NCBI GenBank assembly: GCA_002729885.1
Contig: PBUB01000021.1
Span: 348,451-412,450, forward strand
Source of the DNA: Spirochaetaceae bacterium
GTDB lineage: Bacteria; Spirochaetota; Leptospiria; Leptospirales; Leptonemataceae
Length of the DNA: 64,000 nucleotides
Reading direction: 5' to 3'
Shown piece by piece: positions 25,477 to 34,355 of the stretch. Made by a program: the position numbers and the translations under genes. Below the pieces are notes generated by a model, which saw nothing but the letters and a program-made list of their open reading frames with translations, had not been told where the DNA came from and made no database searches. How positions within the stretch are numbered: the first letter of the stretch is position 1; each line of letters begins with the position of its first letter.

Positions 25477-25713
25477 TCAGGCACTGGCAATGGGAACGTA
25501 ATCCCGGTTTTCTTTATTGTAGAGTTCAACATCAAGAGAGCGAATGAATGCAGCCGGGTCCGAGAAAATTCGGGTTTTCAGCTTTCGGACATTGTGCTTT
25601 CTTCCGCTATAGACGTCATAGAAGAGAAAACCAAACAGATCCTCTCCCATTTCCACTCGGACGGTATGACCTGCCCGTGAGCCCGTAGTATTTTTGAGCC
25701 AGATGGATGACAT
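25477..25713 (-). CDS. Small hypothetical protein
   Basis: A 78-residue protein from an ATG at 25713. It is soluble and rich in Arg, Phe and Tyr (SRAGHTVRVEMGEDLFGFLF; IRSLDVELYNKENRDY), with an apparent beta-rich centre. It is divergent from queE, whose start lies 47 bases away. The complementary strand also has an open frame, but the minus reading has the more protein-like composition. The ribosome binding site is weak. The 200 bases between it and the xseA stop hold nothing recognisable. This is a moderate call. Confidence 0.45.
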   Translation of the reverse strand: MSSIWLKNTTGSRAGHTVRVEMGEDLFGFLFYDVYSGRKHNVRKLKTRIFSDPAAFIRSLDVELYNKENRDYVPIASA

Positions 25714-25759
25714 TCCAGTCGCACCATCCTGGAAATTCCTTCAGGTACAAGCATTTTTT

Positions 25760-26491
25760 ATGATAGAACCAAAAAAACCTTCCGATACTGCTCTGGCCGA
25801 TGAGCTTTCTCGGGAAAGCTCCGGGGAAACCATCGACGAATTGAGCACTCCAAAATTCCTCAAGATCTCTGAAACATACAGCACCCTGCAGGGAGAGGGA
25901 TCCCATTCAGGGCTGCCCTGCTACTTTATTCGCCTGGCCGTATGTGACATTCGTTGTAGCTGGTGCGATACGCCGGATTCCTGGACCGGCGGAGAATGGC
26001 AGTCCCTCCAGGAGTTGTTGAGTGATGTGCCCGAGCATATCGAACTTGTGCAGATTACCGGCGGCGAGCCTCTGCTCCAGATCAAGAGGCTTTCGGTGCT
26101 TATGGACCGACTGAACAATATGGGAAAGAAGATACTCCTGGAAACCGGAGGACATCGTAGTCTGGAAAATGTACCGTCCTATGTTCATGTTGTCATGGAT
26201 ATCAAGCTGCCATCATCCGGGGAAACAGGGCATGATTTCGAGGCCAATTTTATCCATCTAAAGAAGAGCGATGAAATCAAATTTGTGGTGGCAGGCGAAT
26301 CGGACTTCCTGGCTGCTCTGGACTGGGTTCAGCGCTTTGATTTAAGCCACCGATTTCAAATCCTGATTTCGCCTGTGGCGGGGCTGGATCTGAAGAAGCT
26401 TGCGCAGTGGATGCTGGACTCAAAACTGACAATGAGGCTTCAGCTTCAGTTACATAAATACATCTGGGGCCCGGATGCACGCATGGTTTAG
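25760..26491 (+). CDS. queE: 7-carboxy-7-deazaguanine synthase
   Basis: The radical SAM enzyme that converts carboxytetrahydropterin to CDG in queuosine and preQ0 biosynthesis. The opening ISETYSTLQGEGSHSGLPCYFIRLAVC and the CxxxCxxC iron-sulfur motif (C-DIR-C-SW-C) are followed by DTPDSWTGGEW. The glycine-rich SAM-binding phrase VQITGGEPLLQ also matches. From the ATG at 25760 the protein is 243 residues; upstream in-frame starts (25703 ATG, 25694 TTG) would add up to 22 residues that do not resemble the family. About 40 residues before the core form an acidic leader unusual for QueE. It is followed after two bases by queD. Confidence 0.95.
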   Translation: MIEPKKPSDTALADELSRESSGETIDELSTPKFLKISETYSTLQGEGSHSGLPCYFIRLAVCDIRCSWCDTPDSWTGGEWQSLQELLSDVPEHIELVQITGGEPLLQIKRLSVLMDRLNNMGKKILLETGGHRSLENVPSYVHVVMDIKLPSSGETGHDFEANFIHLKKSDEIKFVVAGESDFLAALDWVQRFDLSHRFQILISPVAGLDLKKLAQWMLDSKLTMRLQLQLHKYIWGPDARMV

Positions 26492-26493
26492 GA

Positions 26494-26874
26494 ATGAGTC
26501 AGGAAGTGGAAATAGTAAAGAAGTACAGGTTCGAAGCGGCCCATTTTCTTCCCAACGTTCCGGAGGGTCATAAGTGTCGCAGAATGCACGGTCATTCATT
26601 TCGGTTTGAGCTGGTTCTGCGCGGACCTGTTGATCCGAACACCGGATGGCTCATTGACTTCGGTGATATCAGTAAAATTGTAAAGCCTCTCATTGACAAT
26701 CACCTGGATCACTATCTACTGAATGATGTTGAAGGACTGGAGAATCCTACCAGCGAACAGATCTCCATCTGGCTCTGGAATCGAATCAAACCCCATCTTG
26801 CGGATCTGGTAGAAATAGTAGTGCATGAGACCTGCACGGCCCGGTGTATCTACCGAGGGCCCGGGGGCGCCTGA
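26494..26874 (+). CDS. queD: 6-carboxy-5,6,7,8-tetrahydropterin synthase
   Basis: A 126-residue QueD/PTPS-fold enzyme that makes carboxytetrahydropterin from dihydroneopterin triphosphate. Zinc ligands are His17 (FEAAHFL), His32 and His34 (MHGHSF), with catalytic Cys28 in HKCRRMHGH. The family phrases WLIDFGDI, LDHYLLND, ENPTSEQISIWLW and VHETCTARCIY are all present. It lies between queE and queC with gaps of two and zero bases, so the three enzymes are made together. Confidence 0.96.
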   Translation: MSQEVEIVKKYRFEAAHFLPNVPEGHKCRRMHGHSFRFELVLRGPVDPNTGWLIDFGDISKIVKPLIDNHLDHYLLNDVEGLENPTSEQISIWLWNRIKPHLADLVEIVVHETCTARCIYRGPGGA

Positions 26875-27600
26875 TTGCAATCCTCCGAGTCCCTTCAATC
26901 CTCCGGCCAGGACTCCAGGAAAAAAGGCGGCTGTGTGGTCCTGCTCAGCGGGGGCCTGGATTCCGCTACTACGCTGTACTATGCACTGTCCCGGGATCTG
27001 TCAGTGTATACGCTCTCCTTTGATTACGGTCAACGCCACAGTGTAGAGCTGGAAAGTGCCAGAAAGATTGCGGCCGAAGCTGGAGTGCCGCATACCATCC
27101 TGACTCTGGACACACAGATTTTTCAGCAGAGCGCTCTTACCGATGTATCCATCGACATACCTCAGGACCGAGACGAAAGCGCTATGTCTTCCAGCATACC
27201 TGTAACCTACGTTCCAGGTCGTAACATTCTATTTCTCAGTTTCGGACTTTCCTATTGCGAAAGCAGGAACCTGGATTCAATCTTCATTGGTGCCAACGCA
27301 GTGGACTACTCCGGGTATCCAGATTGCAGACCGCAGTTCATTGAGGCATTTCAGCAAATGGCTAACATTGGAACTAGAGCGGGAGATGAAGGTCATCCAA
27401 TCAAGATCGAGGCGCCCCTCATTAACATGACCAAGGCTGAGATTATTTCTATGGGGATAAAACTGGGCGTGGATTATTCTCTTACATCCAGTTGCTATCA
27501 ACCCTCCAGTTCCGGAAAACCCTGTGGCCGATGCGATAGCTGCCTTCTAAGAGCTCAGGGATTTGCCGCTGCCGGAGTGCCAGACCCCCTTACAGCTTGA
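26875..27600 (+). CDS. queC: 7-cyano-7-deazaguanine synthase
   Basis: A 241-residue PP-loop ATPase that converts CDG to preQ0. The nucleotide motif SGGLDS is at 25-30 (CVVLLSGGLDSATTLYYAL). The middle has TYVPGRNILFLSFGLSY and GANAVDYSGYPDCRP. The C-terminal zinc site is SSCYQP...PCGRCDSCLLRAQGF. The gene starts with TTG directly after the queD stop, the only reasonable initiation codon before the conserved core; a GGGGG run lies upstream. The extra N-terminal 18 residues are Ser/Gln-rich. With queE and queD it completes preQ0 synthesis from dihydroneopterin triphosphate. Confidence 0.96.
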   Translation: MQSSESLQSSGQDSRKKGGCVVLLSGGLDSATTLYYALSRDLSVYTLSFDYGQRHSVELESARKIAAEAGVPHTILTLDTQIFQQSALTDVSIDIPQDRDESAMSSSIPVTYVPGRNILFLSFGLSYCESRNLDSIFIGANAVDYSGYPDCRPQFIEAFQQMANIGTRAGDEGHPIKIEAPLINMTKAEIISMGIKLGVDYSLTSSCYQPSSSGKPCGRCDSCLLRAQGFAAAGVPDPLTA

Positions 27601-27630
27601 CAGCAATTTCACTCATCGCTCACTGATCGT

Positions 27631-28374
27631 ATGTCTTCTGTTCTTGGTGTAATCCCTGCACGTTACGGTAGTACCCGTTTTCCCGGTAAGGTCCTGGCAA
27701 AAATTGGAAATTGGCCCATGGTTCGCTACGTCTATGAAGCGGCCAAACAGTGCAAGACACTGGATCGTCTTGTTATCGCCACGGATGATGAAAGGGTAAG
27801 AGATGCCGTTCAGGAGTTCGGAGCTGAATGTCTCATGACTCAGGATACCCATAAGAGTGGCACCGATCGGCTGGCGGAGGTAGCGGATTTCTACAAGGAT
27901 TTTGACATACTTGTTAACATTCAGGGTGACGAACCAGGCATTGAGCCGGAGCTGATCAATGGTGTGGTTCAACTGAAAAAAGAGCATCCGGAATGGGAGG
28001 TTGCAACAGCGGCTCGGCCCTTCCAGTCCAATGAGGACCCTCTGCAGCCCAATCGGGTGAAAGTAGCTCTCACTCGAAAACAGAAAGCCCTTTATTTTTC
28101 CCGGTCACTCATACCTTTTCCCAGAAACAAGACTGCACAGACGGTTTATTTACATCTCGGAATCTATGCCTATCAGCGGGATTTTCTTCTAAGATTTCAT
28201 ACATTGCCTCAGTCTTTGCTCGAGGATACAGAATCTCTGGAACAACTTCGGGTGCTGGAAAACGATTACAGCATGGGAGTCTTTCTTGTGGACGGCTCCC
28301 TTCCGGGCGTCGATACTGAAGAAGACCTGGCAAACATTACAGGCATTTTCAAGCAGAAAGGCATGTTGCATTGA
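27631..28374 (+). CDS. kdsB: 3-deoxy-manno-octulosonate cytidylyltransferase
   Basis: CMP-KDO synthetase, 247 residues, which activates KDO for LPS inner-core assembly. The nucleotide-binding N-terminus VIPARYGSTRFPGKVLAKI is diagnostic. It is followed by VIATDDERV, TQDTHKSGTDRLAEV and NIQGDEPGIEPELI (Mg-binding Asp), then PNRVKVALTRKQKALYFSRSLIPF and HLGIYAYQRDFLLRF. It shows the organism makes KDO-containing LPS. The stop overlaps the start of the next gene (TTGA), so they are coupled. The link to the que genes is probably only positional. Confidence 0.97.
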   Translation: MSSVLGVIPARYGSTRFPGKVLAKIGNWPMVRYVYEAAKQCKTLDRLVIATDDERVRDAVQEFGAECLMTQDTHKSGTDRLAEVADFYKDFDILVNIQGDEPGIEPELINGVVQLKKEHPEWEVATAARPFQSNEDPLQPNRVKVALTRKQKALYFSRSLIPFPRNKTAQTVYLHLGIYAYQRDFLLRFHTLPQSLLEDTESLEQLRVLENDYSMGVFLVDGSLPGVDTEEDLANITGIFKQKGMLH

Positions 28375-29588
28375 CCGTACGCGAGATCCTTCAAGATATT
28401 GTTGAGCATATTCGAAAAGCCAACAATTCCAAGGATGGTGAGCGAATCCCCACCTCGGATGATCTTGTACGAAGGCTCTCCGCAGAATATGCCCTGGAGC
28501 AGGATACCATTCGGTACTATCTACGCGTACTTTCCGATGCTCACTATATAATTACTATCCATTTTGTTGAAGCAGATGAACGCCTGATGATCAGCGGTGT
28601 AAATGGATACGTTGTGGCGGACCCTGGAATAATCGACGAAGTAAAAAACTACGCCTATCGCCTCCTGGAACAAACCTATGAGGCGCAGTTCTATCGGCGA
28701 AAGCAGGCCACACTCATCATTCGAGAAATGATGACCGATGTAAAAAGATACAACAACACTCCCCTGGGAAAGACGCTGAATGCTGCACTGATGCTTCAGC
28801 AATACGATTCGGTAATTGAAAGTCATCAGGGTGAATTCTCCGATCAATGGAAATCCTCTCGCCTGGCGGAGCTGGTTCCAGGACTGAACCAGGATCCAGG
28901 TGCTGCTGCGGCTCCGCCTCTGGTTACCGACGATGACTCATTCGTGGCCCCGGAAGTGGAAAGCCACCGGGCCGTGGATTCAGAAGCGTACCGTAATCTG
29001 GAAAAGATGGATCTGTCCGGATCCTGGGGAAAAGCCGTAAATAAGTATGGCGTAAACTTTCTGCTTCGCATCCATCTTAGAAAATACGAATTCGATCGAA
29101 TTCGAAAGCTTATCAAACAAAAGAAGATTGCCCGTTACGATGATTTAAGGTTCGTTCGAGATTCTGTGCGAAAGATGGAGGATCGAAAGTTTGAAGATCC
29201 CATGCTGCAGTATTACCAGAATGATATGACGGAACTTCGTCGCCTCGCCCAGATCAAATTGAACCAGATCACTCTTGCAAGGCAGCAAGCCGGGATGGCC
29301 GATCAGGAAATGAACAGGCCGGCCCGTCCGGCTGCGGCTTCAGTGCCGCAAATGGAAATTCCCCTGCCAGATGTTTCTTCGCCTTCGGAGTCAGCGTACG
29401 CGGATGCGGCGAGCTCCAGTGACACTAGCGAGGAGTATTCCGTGGAAAGCCTTCCCGATCTGGATGCCGTGGCCTCCGGGGATGATGCGGCATCTGCTAC
29501 TCTTCCTGAATCCGTGGCCGATGCACCGGTTCCGCCGGATCTGGACGCAGGCGAACCGGAGTCTGAACAGGCTGACGATGATTACTAG
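28371..29588 (+). CDS. Protein of unknown function, translationally coupled to kdsB
   Basis: A 405-residue soluble protein starting with TTG within the kdsB stop. The N-terminal 90 residues (EILQDIVEHIRKANNSKDGERIP, then DDLVRRLSAEYALEQDTIRYYLRVL) look like a winged-helix or helix-turn-helix domain with a beta wing (YIITIHFVE). The middle (about 215-310) is basic and helical (LRIHLRKYEFDRIRKLIKQ). The C-terminal 85 residues are Asp/Ser/Pro/Ala-rich and strongly acidic, likely disordered. A regulator or DNA-associated scaffold is conceivable, but no family is recognised. Confidence 0.7.
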   Translation: MTVREILQDIVEHIRKANNSKDGERIPTSDDLVRRLSAEYALEQDTIRYYLRVLSDAHYIITIHFVEADERLMISGVNGYVVADPGIIDEVKNYAYRLLEQTYEAQFYRRKQATLIIREMMTDVKRYNNTPLGKTLNAALMLQQYDSVIESHQGEFSDQWKSSRLAELVPGLNQDPGAAAAPPLVTDDDSFVAPEVESHRAVDSEAYRNLEKMDLSGSWGKAVNKYGVNFLLRIHLRKYEFDRIRKLIKQKKIARYDDLRFVRDSVRKMEDRKFEDPMLQYYQNDMTELRRLAQIKLNQITLARQQAGMADQEMNRPARPAAASVPQMEIPLPDVSSPSESAYADAASSSDTSEEYSVESLPDLDAVASGDDAASATLPESVADAPVPPDLDAGEPESEQADDDY

Positions 29589-29673
29589 AAGACCTTAGCG
29601 CCAGCGCGCACTAAATGGCCCGGATCAGCGCAATGCGACTTTCGCATCCCGGCTTCGCGGCTCTGCCACTGGA

Positions 29674-30525
29674 TTATTCCTTTCCTTTCTTAACCCTTTG
29701 CTTTAATAGCTCATCGATTTTCAGAGGATCTACAGCTCCGCGGTGAGGGCTAAGGCTTTCTCCGCCATCCATAATATAGATGGATCCGGTAATCCATTTT
29801 CCAGCATCCGAGGCCATAAACACAGCCATGTTTCCGATCTCCTCCGGATGGCCGGATCGTCCCAGAGGTATGGTGGCTTCCCATTTATCAAAGCTACCGC
29901 CCATTTCAAATGCTTTGGAAACCCCTTCCGTGATAATGGGGCCAGGAGCTATGGCGTTGACTCGAATACCTTTATGAGCCCATTCCAGAGCCAGGGTTTT
30001 TGTAAGTGCATCAATTCCGGATTTGGCGGCCGTAGCGGGAGCCATGCCCACCCATCCGTTATGATGAAGTGTCATGGAAACGCTTATAATCACTCCTCCA
30101 TTGTCCTTCATGTATTTGTGGGCAGCCCGGGAGCAGTAAAAGGTTCCATTCAGATCAATGTCGATAACAGCATGCCAGAGTTTGTCCCTTAGCTTGTGAG
30201 CGGGAAAATAGAAATTTCCGGCCGCATTGTTGATGAGAATATCGATCTTACCCATCTGATCCGCGGCTTCTGCAAACATCCGGTTCACGTCCGATGAATC
30301 CGCAACATTCAGGGGAAGGCCAATGGCCTTGATTCCAAATTCTTTAGCCAGTTTCTGAGCTTCCTCTTCGCATCTTTCTTTTCTGCGGGAGGCAATGACC
30401 AGATCTGCGCCAGCCATGGCCAGGCGTCGGGCAATTCCGTTTCCGATTCCGGAAGAGCCGCCGGTAACAATGGCCACTTTTCCTTTCAGTAAGTCTTTTT
30501 GAAAAATATTAGCAGGTGCATCCAT
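29674..30525 (-). CDS. SDR family oxidoreductase, 2,4-dienoyl-CoA reductase-like
   Basis: A 283-residue short-chain dehydrogenase. The NADP motif is TGGSSGIG (about 21-28), and NNAAGNF is the second Rossmann signature. The phrases VIDIDLNGTFYCSRAA and SGIDALTKTLALEWAHKGIRVNAIAPGPI match the peroxisomal/bacterial 2,4-dienoyl-CoA reductase branch. As in that branch, the usual YxxxK Tyr is missing (PATAAK) while the Lys remains. It likely reduces unsaturated acyl-CoA during beta-oxidation of unsaturated fatty acids. It is the last gene of the minus-strand group, 40 bases after the MDR oxidoreductase gene. The 85 bases to the convergent gene hold nothing notable. Confidence 0.85.
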   Translation of the reverse strand: MDAPANIFQKDLLKGKVAIVTGGSSGIGNGIARRLAMAGADLVIASRRKERCEEEAQKLAKEFGIKAIGLPLNVADSSDVNRMFAEAADQMGKIDILINNAAGNFYFPAHKLRDKLWHAVIDIDLNGTFYCSRAAHKYMKDNGGVIISVSMTLHHNGWVGMAPATAAKSGIDALTKTLALEWAHKGIRVNAIAPGPIITEGVSKAFEMGGSFDKWEATIPLGRSGHPEEIGNMAVFMASDAGKWITGSIYIMDGGESLSPHRGAVDPLKIDELLKQRVKKGKE

Positions 30526-30565
30526 TCAGGCAGGTTGACTGAAAAATCAATCAATGCAAGCCTTT

Positions 30566-31615
30566 TCACGGAAGTTCCAGCAGTACCTTGCCTCTATTCT
30601 GGCCCTGCTTGAAGTATTCCAGGGCTTCCGGAGCCTTTTCAAAAGGGAACATCTGGTCAATGTAAGGGGCTTTCCACTTGATCTGCATCATATCATCGTA
30701 CAGAGTTTTGAGCCGGTCCACCTGGGAATAGAGCCAGATTAGATTGAAGCCCATGACCGATCGGTTGGAGCTGATCATCTCCAGAGGATCAATGCGATCC
30801 CGTTTCAAATATTGCAGAGCAAGCCTGGCATAGTTGGGTCGGTTCCCCTGAGGCATGAAATTTGCGGATCCGTAATAAACCAGTCGACCAGCCGGATTGA
30901 GACGCTTGTACAGGGGTTTAAAATACGGGGCACCTATTGCATCGAATACCAGGTCAAAGCCAGTGCGATTGAATCTCTTGAGCTTATGATCCAGCTCCAG
31001 TGCAAATCCGCTTTTGGTTCTAACGATTACCTGGTCCCGGGGCAGACCGATTTCCTTAGAAAGGAAATCCAACTTTCGATCGCTTCCCACAGAAACAATA
31101 GGTAAGACACCATAATGATTGCACACCTGGATTGCATGTAGACCAACTCCTCCAGCTCCGGAGTGAATAAAGACCGTTCCTTCTTTTCCAAGCCGCGATA
31201 TGACTCCCTGGTCCTCCAGACCATAGAACGCAGTTAGGGCCTGGACCGGAAAAGCTGCGGCTTCTGCCTGAGACCATCTGGTCGGCACCTTTCTTAAATA
31301 TCTTACATCTGCATTAATATGCGAAGAGTATCCGCCAAAGCGCGAAAGGCCCATGACTCGATCACCTTTCTTGAATCCGGTGCGACTTCCTCCAGGCAAT
31401 GACTCAATAGTGCCCGAGTACTCCAGGCCCGGTGTAAAGCTTCCCTTTGGAGTGGCGCTGTACATACCCAGCACTGCGAATACATCTGCCAGATTCAGGC
31501 CGCAGTAGTCTACCTTGACTCGCGCCTGACCGGCTTCAGGATCGGGAAGAGGAATCTCGCGAAGCTTCAGCTTGTCCAGATTACCAGCTGATTTCTGTAT
31601 CCATGCATACGCCAT
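30566..31615 (-). CDS. MDR-superfamily NADPH:quinone-oxidoreductase-like protein
   Basis: A 349-residue zinc-independent medium-chain dehydrogenase/reductase of the quinone oxidoreductase/VAT-1 type. Diagnostics are the N-terminal GroES-like fold (VKVDYCGLNLADVFAVLGMY, PGLEYSGTIE), GDRVMGLSRFGGYSS, the mid-protein AAAFPVQALTAFYGL and the Rossmann loop HSGAGGVGLHAIQ. Structural and catalytic zinc ligands are absent. It is predicted to use NADPH to reduce enones or quinones. It lies with the dienoyl-CoA reductase-like gene downstream and the Ca/Na antiporter gene upstream on the same strand. Confidence 0.88.
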   Translation of the reverse strand: MAYAWIQKSAGNLDKLKLREIPLPDPEAGQARVKVDYCGLNLADVFAVLGMYSATPKGSFTPGLEYSGTIESLPGGSRTGFKKGDRVMGLSRFGGYSSHINADVRYLRKVPTRWSQAEAAAFPVQALTAFYGLEDQGVISRLGKEGTVFIHSGAGGVGLHAIQVCNHYGVLPIVSVGSDRKLDFLSKEIGLPRDQVIVRTKSGFALELDHKLKRFNRTGFDLVFDAIGAPYFKPLYKRLNPAGRLVYYGSANFMPQGNRPNYARLALQYLKRDRIDPLEMISSNRSVMGFNLIWLYSQVDRLKTLYDDMMQIKWKAPYIDQMFPFEKAPEALEYFKQGQNRGKVLLELP

Positions 31616-31694
31616 AAGTCATTATCTGGACCCGGTATTTCGTGGCAAGTTCAGCTCTATTACTTTTACCAGAGTTTGGGATGGTGCCGGGGAG

Positions 31695-32699
31695 CTATCC
31701 ACGCATTACCAGATAACCCATATACGTTACAAAGCCAGCCAGCAGGAAAGCTCCATGGAAGCGGTTCAATCGCCATCTTTTTCCGAGTAGCAGAAGAACC
31801 AGCAGCACCAGATGGCTCCCTGCGTTCACAGTAGCGTCTTCGAGCTGAGATTGGCCCATAGGAATATCTGCGATACAGGCCGTAATTCCCAGAATAAAGA
31901 ATCCGTTGAATATATTGGATCCCACCACGTTTCCTACAGCCAGGTCGGATTTTCCGCGATAGGCAGCAACAGCACTGGTGGCCAGTTCAGGAAGTGAAGT
32001 TCCGGCGGCCACAATCGTCAATCCGATGAGACCTTCCGAAAGCTCAAACGTGCGAGCCAGAGCCACCGCCCCTTCTACAATCCAGGAGCCACCCAGCGCC
32101 AGCCCGGTAAGACCCAGTACGCTCAGCAAGATTGATAACCATAAAGGGCTGATCTTTTCCTCTGTCTCCGAGGTTGCGCCGCCGGAGGCTGCATTGTCCG
32201 CAGATGGGTTCCCGGATTCTGCAATGAGTGCAGGTTCCACGTGAGCGGTCTCATAGCTGTAATAAAGAAAAATGGCGAAGAAGCCCAGAAGGAAGATTCC
32301 TTCCGATCGAGTTATGGGAGAGAACAAGGACCCATCTGAAAGGTTCAGGGAGGCTGCCAGAATCATCAGGCCGGCCAGCAATGCGAAAGGCAACTCCTTC
32401 ATAACGGTATTCGCATGCACCTGTAGCGGATGAATCATTGCGGCCATGCCCAGAATAAGCAAAAGGTTGAATATGTTGGATCCCAGGATATTTCCGGCAG
32501 CCAGGGCCGTACGTCCTTCCAGAGCAGAAACAATGTTTACTATGAGCTCCGGGGAACTGGTTCCAAAAGCTACAATGGTCAGGCCGATGACCAGTTCAGA
32601 AACGTTGAAACGTCGTGCAATGCCGGATGCCCCTCTTACCAGGGCTTCCGCACCTGCCAGAAGAAAGATCAGTCCGGGAATAATCAATGCAATGGTCAT
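31695..32699 (-). CDS. Calcium/sodium antiporter (YrbG/CaCA family)
   Basis: A 334-residue membrane antiporter. It has two inverted alpha repeats: the first is visible as VIGLTIVAFGTSSPELIVNIVSAL with GNILGSNIFNLLLILG, the second as LIGLTIVAAGTSLPELATSAVAA with GNVVGSNIFNGFFILG. Each contains the ion-binding Glu in (T/S)xPE and the GNxxGSNIFN motif. The repeats are joined by a charged cytoplasmic loop (about residues 150-190). It exchanges Ca(2+) or Na(+) across the inner membrane. The 156 bases upstream hold only the end of the neighbouring gene and no clear site. Confidence 0.95.
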   Translation of the reverse strand: MTIALIIPGLIFLLAGAEALVRGASGIARRFNVSELVIGLTIVAFGTSSPELIVNIVSALEGRTALAAGNILGSNIFNLLLILGMAAMIHPLQVHANTVMKELPFALLAGLMILAASLNLSDGSLFSPITRSEGIFLLGFFAIFLYYSYETAHVEPALIAESGNPSADNAASGGATSETEEKISPLWLSILLSVLGLTGLALGGSWIVEGAVALARTFELSEGLIGLTIVAAGTSLPELATSAVAAYRGKSDLAVGNVVGSNIFNGFFILGITACIADIPMGQSQLEDATVNAGSHLVLLVLLLLGKRWRLNRFHGAFLLAGFVTYMGYLVMRG

Positions 32700-32855
32700 A
32701 TCGGCGGCATCCAGCAGCCGACCGGTGCGATGTCAATCAGTAATTCGTCCTGATACAATCGCATTGAAGCTCACCGATTCATCCTTGATTCGATCACAAT
32801 CGGATTCTGAGATTCTGGATTCATTTCTGTCCATCTCGCGGTCCGGCAGCGGATG

Positions 32856-33674
32856 TTATAGAAAGCCCAAAGCGAAAGTCTGCAGGATGGTGAGAACAGG
32901 AGCCAGAATCAGGGCCGGCAGAAGATTGAGCACTCGAATGCTTTTAAGCTCCAGTATCTCCAGAGAGAGACCCAGCAGCAGTAATCCGCCAACACCGTTC
33001 AAATTGGCCAGGGAACTCTCGTCCAGATAGGGAGCAATATAGACGGCAGCCAGAGTCAAGGAGCTTTGAAACAGAAACAGTGGAATGGCCACCAGGGCAA
33101 TGATTCCACCAAAAGCAGAGGCCAGAGCCAGCGAAGAAATACCATCCAGCACCGCTTTCGCCAGCAATAGTTCGGAGCCCCGTCCCATGCCCTCTTGCAG
33201 ACAGCCCAGAACCGTCATGCTGCCAACACAAAAAAGCAAGAAAGCATTCAATACTCCATGCATGGGATGCCGACTCTGCGAATCAGGTCTGTCTGCCTGG
33301 TAGTCACTGCTCCGGGCAGCCTGGTTTTCCTTAACTTTCGCATCTGCTTCCCTGGAGTTGTCTTCGAAAACGGCTTCCAGAGTCTCACTGGCATTCCCGG
33401 CCGAGGTCCATGAGAGCTTGCCAATAAAACCTCGTAACCTTTCATCCAGCGCAAGCGCAGACCCGAGAGCGCCACCCAGCAACAGGGATAGAAGAGCAAT
33501 CAAAGGATTTTCCGTTTCCAGGGAGAGTTTGATGCCCAGAAAAAAAGTAAACAGGCCAATCCCAACAAACAGAGTAGCGCTGATTCGTTCCGGTAGACGC
33601 TTGGCAAGCAGTGCGCCCAGGGAAGCCCCCAGAAGCACTGCCAGGGTGTTTACGATGGTGCCTTGAAGAATCAC
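32856..33674 (-). CDS. DUF554 family membrane protein
   Basis: A 272-residue membrane protein with six to seven hydrophobic segments. The family opening GTIVNTLAVLLGASLGALL and the phrases GLFTFFLGIKLSL, LDGISSLALASAFGG and GVGGLLLLGLSLEILEL match DUF554 (YqgA/YdfK type). An atypical polar insertion of about 50 residues (about 95-150: EDNSREADAKVKENQ...) interrupts the middle. A transport function is suspected for the family but unproven. The ATG overlaps the carbonic anhydrase stop (ATGA). Confidence 0.88.
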   Translation of the reverse strand: MILQGTIVNTLAVLLGASLGALLAKRLPERISATLFVGIGLFTFFLGIKLSLETENPLIALLSLLLGGALGSALALDERLRGFIGKLSWTSAGNASETLEAVFEDNSREADAKVKENQAARSSDYQADRPDSQSRHPMHGVLNAFLLFCVGSMTVLGCLQEGMGRGSELLLAKAVLDGISSLALASAFGGIIALVAIPLFLFQSSLTLAAVYIAPYLDESSLANLNGVGGLLLLGLSLEILELKSIRVLNLLPALILAPVLTILQTFALGFL

Positions 33675-34300
33675 TCGATCAGGGATAGCTCTTCGCTTTT
33701 ATGGACGGAGTTTACAGTAACGTTTAAATCCTTTAGCATTCCGTCGCGAATTTGATAAAACCAGCCATGTAGAGCAGGGAATTCGCCGGTTTCCCACTTC
33801 TGCCGAATAAAGGAAACCTTGGAAAGATTGTATACTTGCTGACGAACATTTACCATGGCCATGGCATCGCTTCTCTGTACTGGATCCGGTATCTTGCTCA
33901 ACTCATCTTCATGATAACGATACACATCCTTGATGTGGTTCAGCCAGTTATCCAGAAATCCAAAGCTCTCTTCGGACATGGCAGCCTGAATACCACCACA
34001 GGATGAATGACCGCACACTATGATGTGGCGAACCTTGAGATACTCCACGGCATAATATATCACGCTCAGTAGATTCACATCGGAATGGATTACCAGATTG
34101 GCAATGTTTCGATGAACGAAGATGGAACCTGGCATGGAACCGGTGATCTCTGTGGCCGGCACTCTACTGTCCGAGCAACCAATCCAGAGAAATCTAGGGC
34201 TCTGGCCCTCTGCCAGTTTCTCAAAAAAGGATGGATCTGCCTTCTTTACATCACCCAGCCATCGCAGGTTTCCTTCCAGTAGCTCTTTGTAGGTTTCCAT
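33671..34300 (-). CDS. Beta-class carbonic anhydrase
   Basis: A 209-residue zinc enzyme interconverting CO2 and bicarbonate. Zinc ligands Cys42, His98 and Cys101 lie in IGCSDSRVPA and VCGHSSCGG, and the Asp44-Arg46 catalytic dyad is present. VHRNIANLV and the C-terminal ALHGWFYQIRDGML fit the family. The ribosome binding site GGAGAAG lies before the ATG. It is coupled to the DUF554 gene. The 55-base leader contains a 6-bp hairpin (CTTCCC/GGGAAG) without a T-run. Confidence 0.96.
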   Translation of the reverse strand: METYKELLEGNLRWLGDVKKADPSFFEKLAEGQSPRFLWIGCSDSRVPATEITGSMPGSIFVHRNIANLVIHSDVNLLSVIYYAVEYLKVRHIIVCGHSSCGGIQAAMSEESFGFLDNWLNHIKDVYRYHEDELSKIPDPVQRSDAMAMVNVRQQVYNLSKVSFIRQKWETGEFPALHGWFYQIRDGMLKDLNVTVNSVHKSEELSLIE

Positions 34301-34355
34301 TCTTCTCCAGCTTCCCTGTTAGAATCTGGGAAGAAAGCTTTTTTCACTGGTAGAA

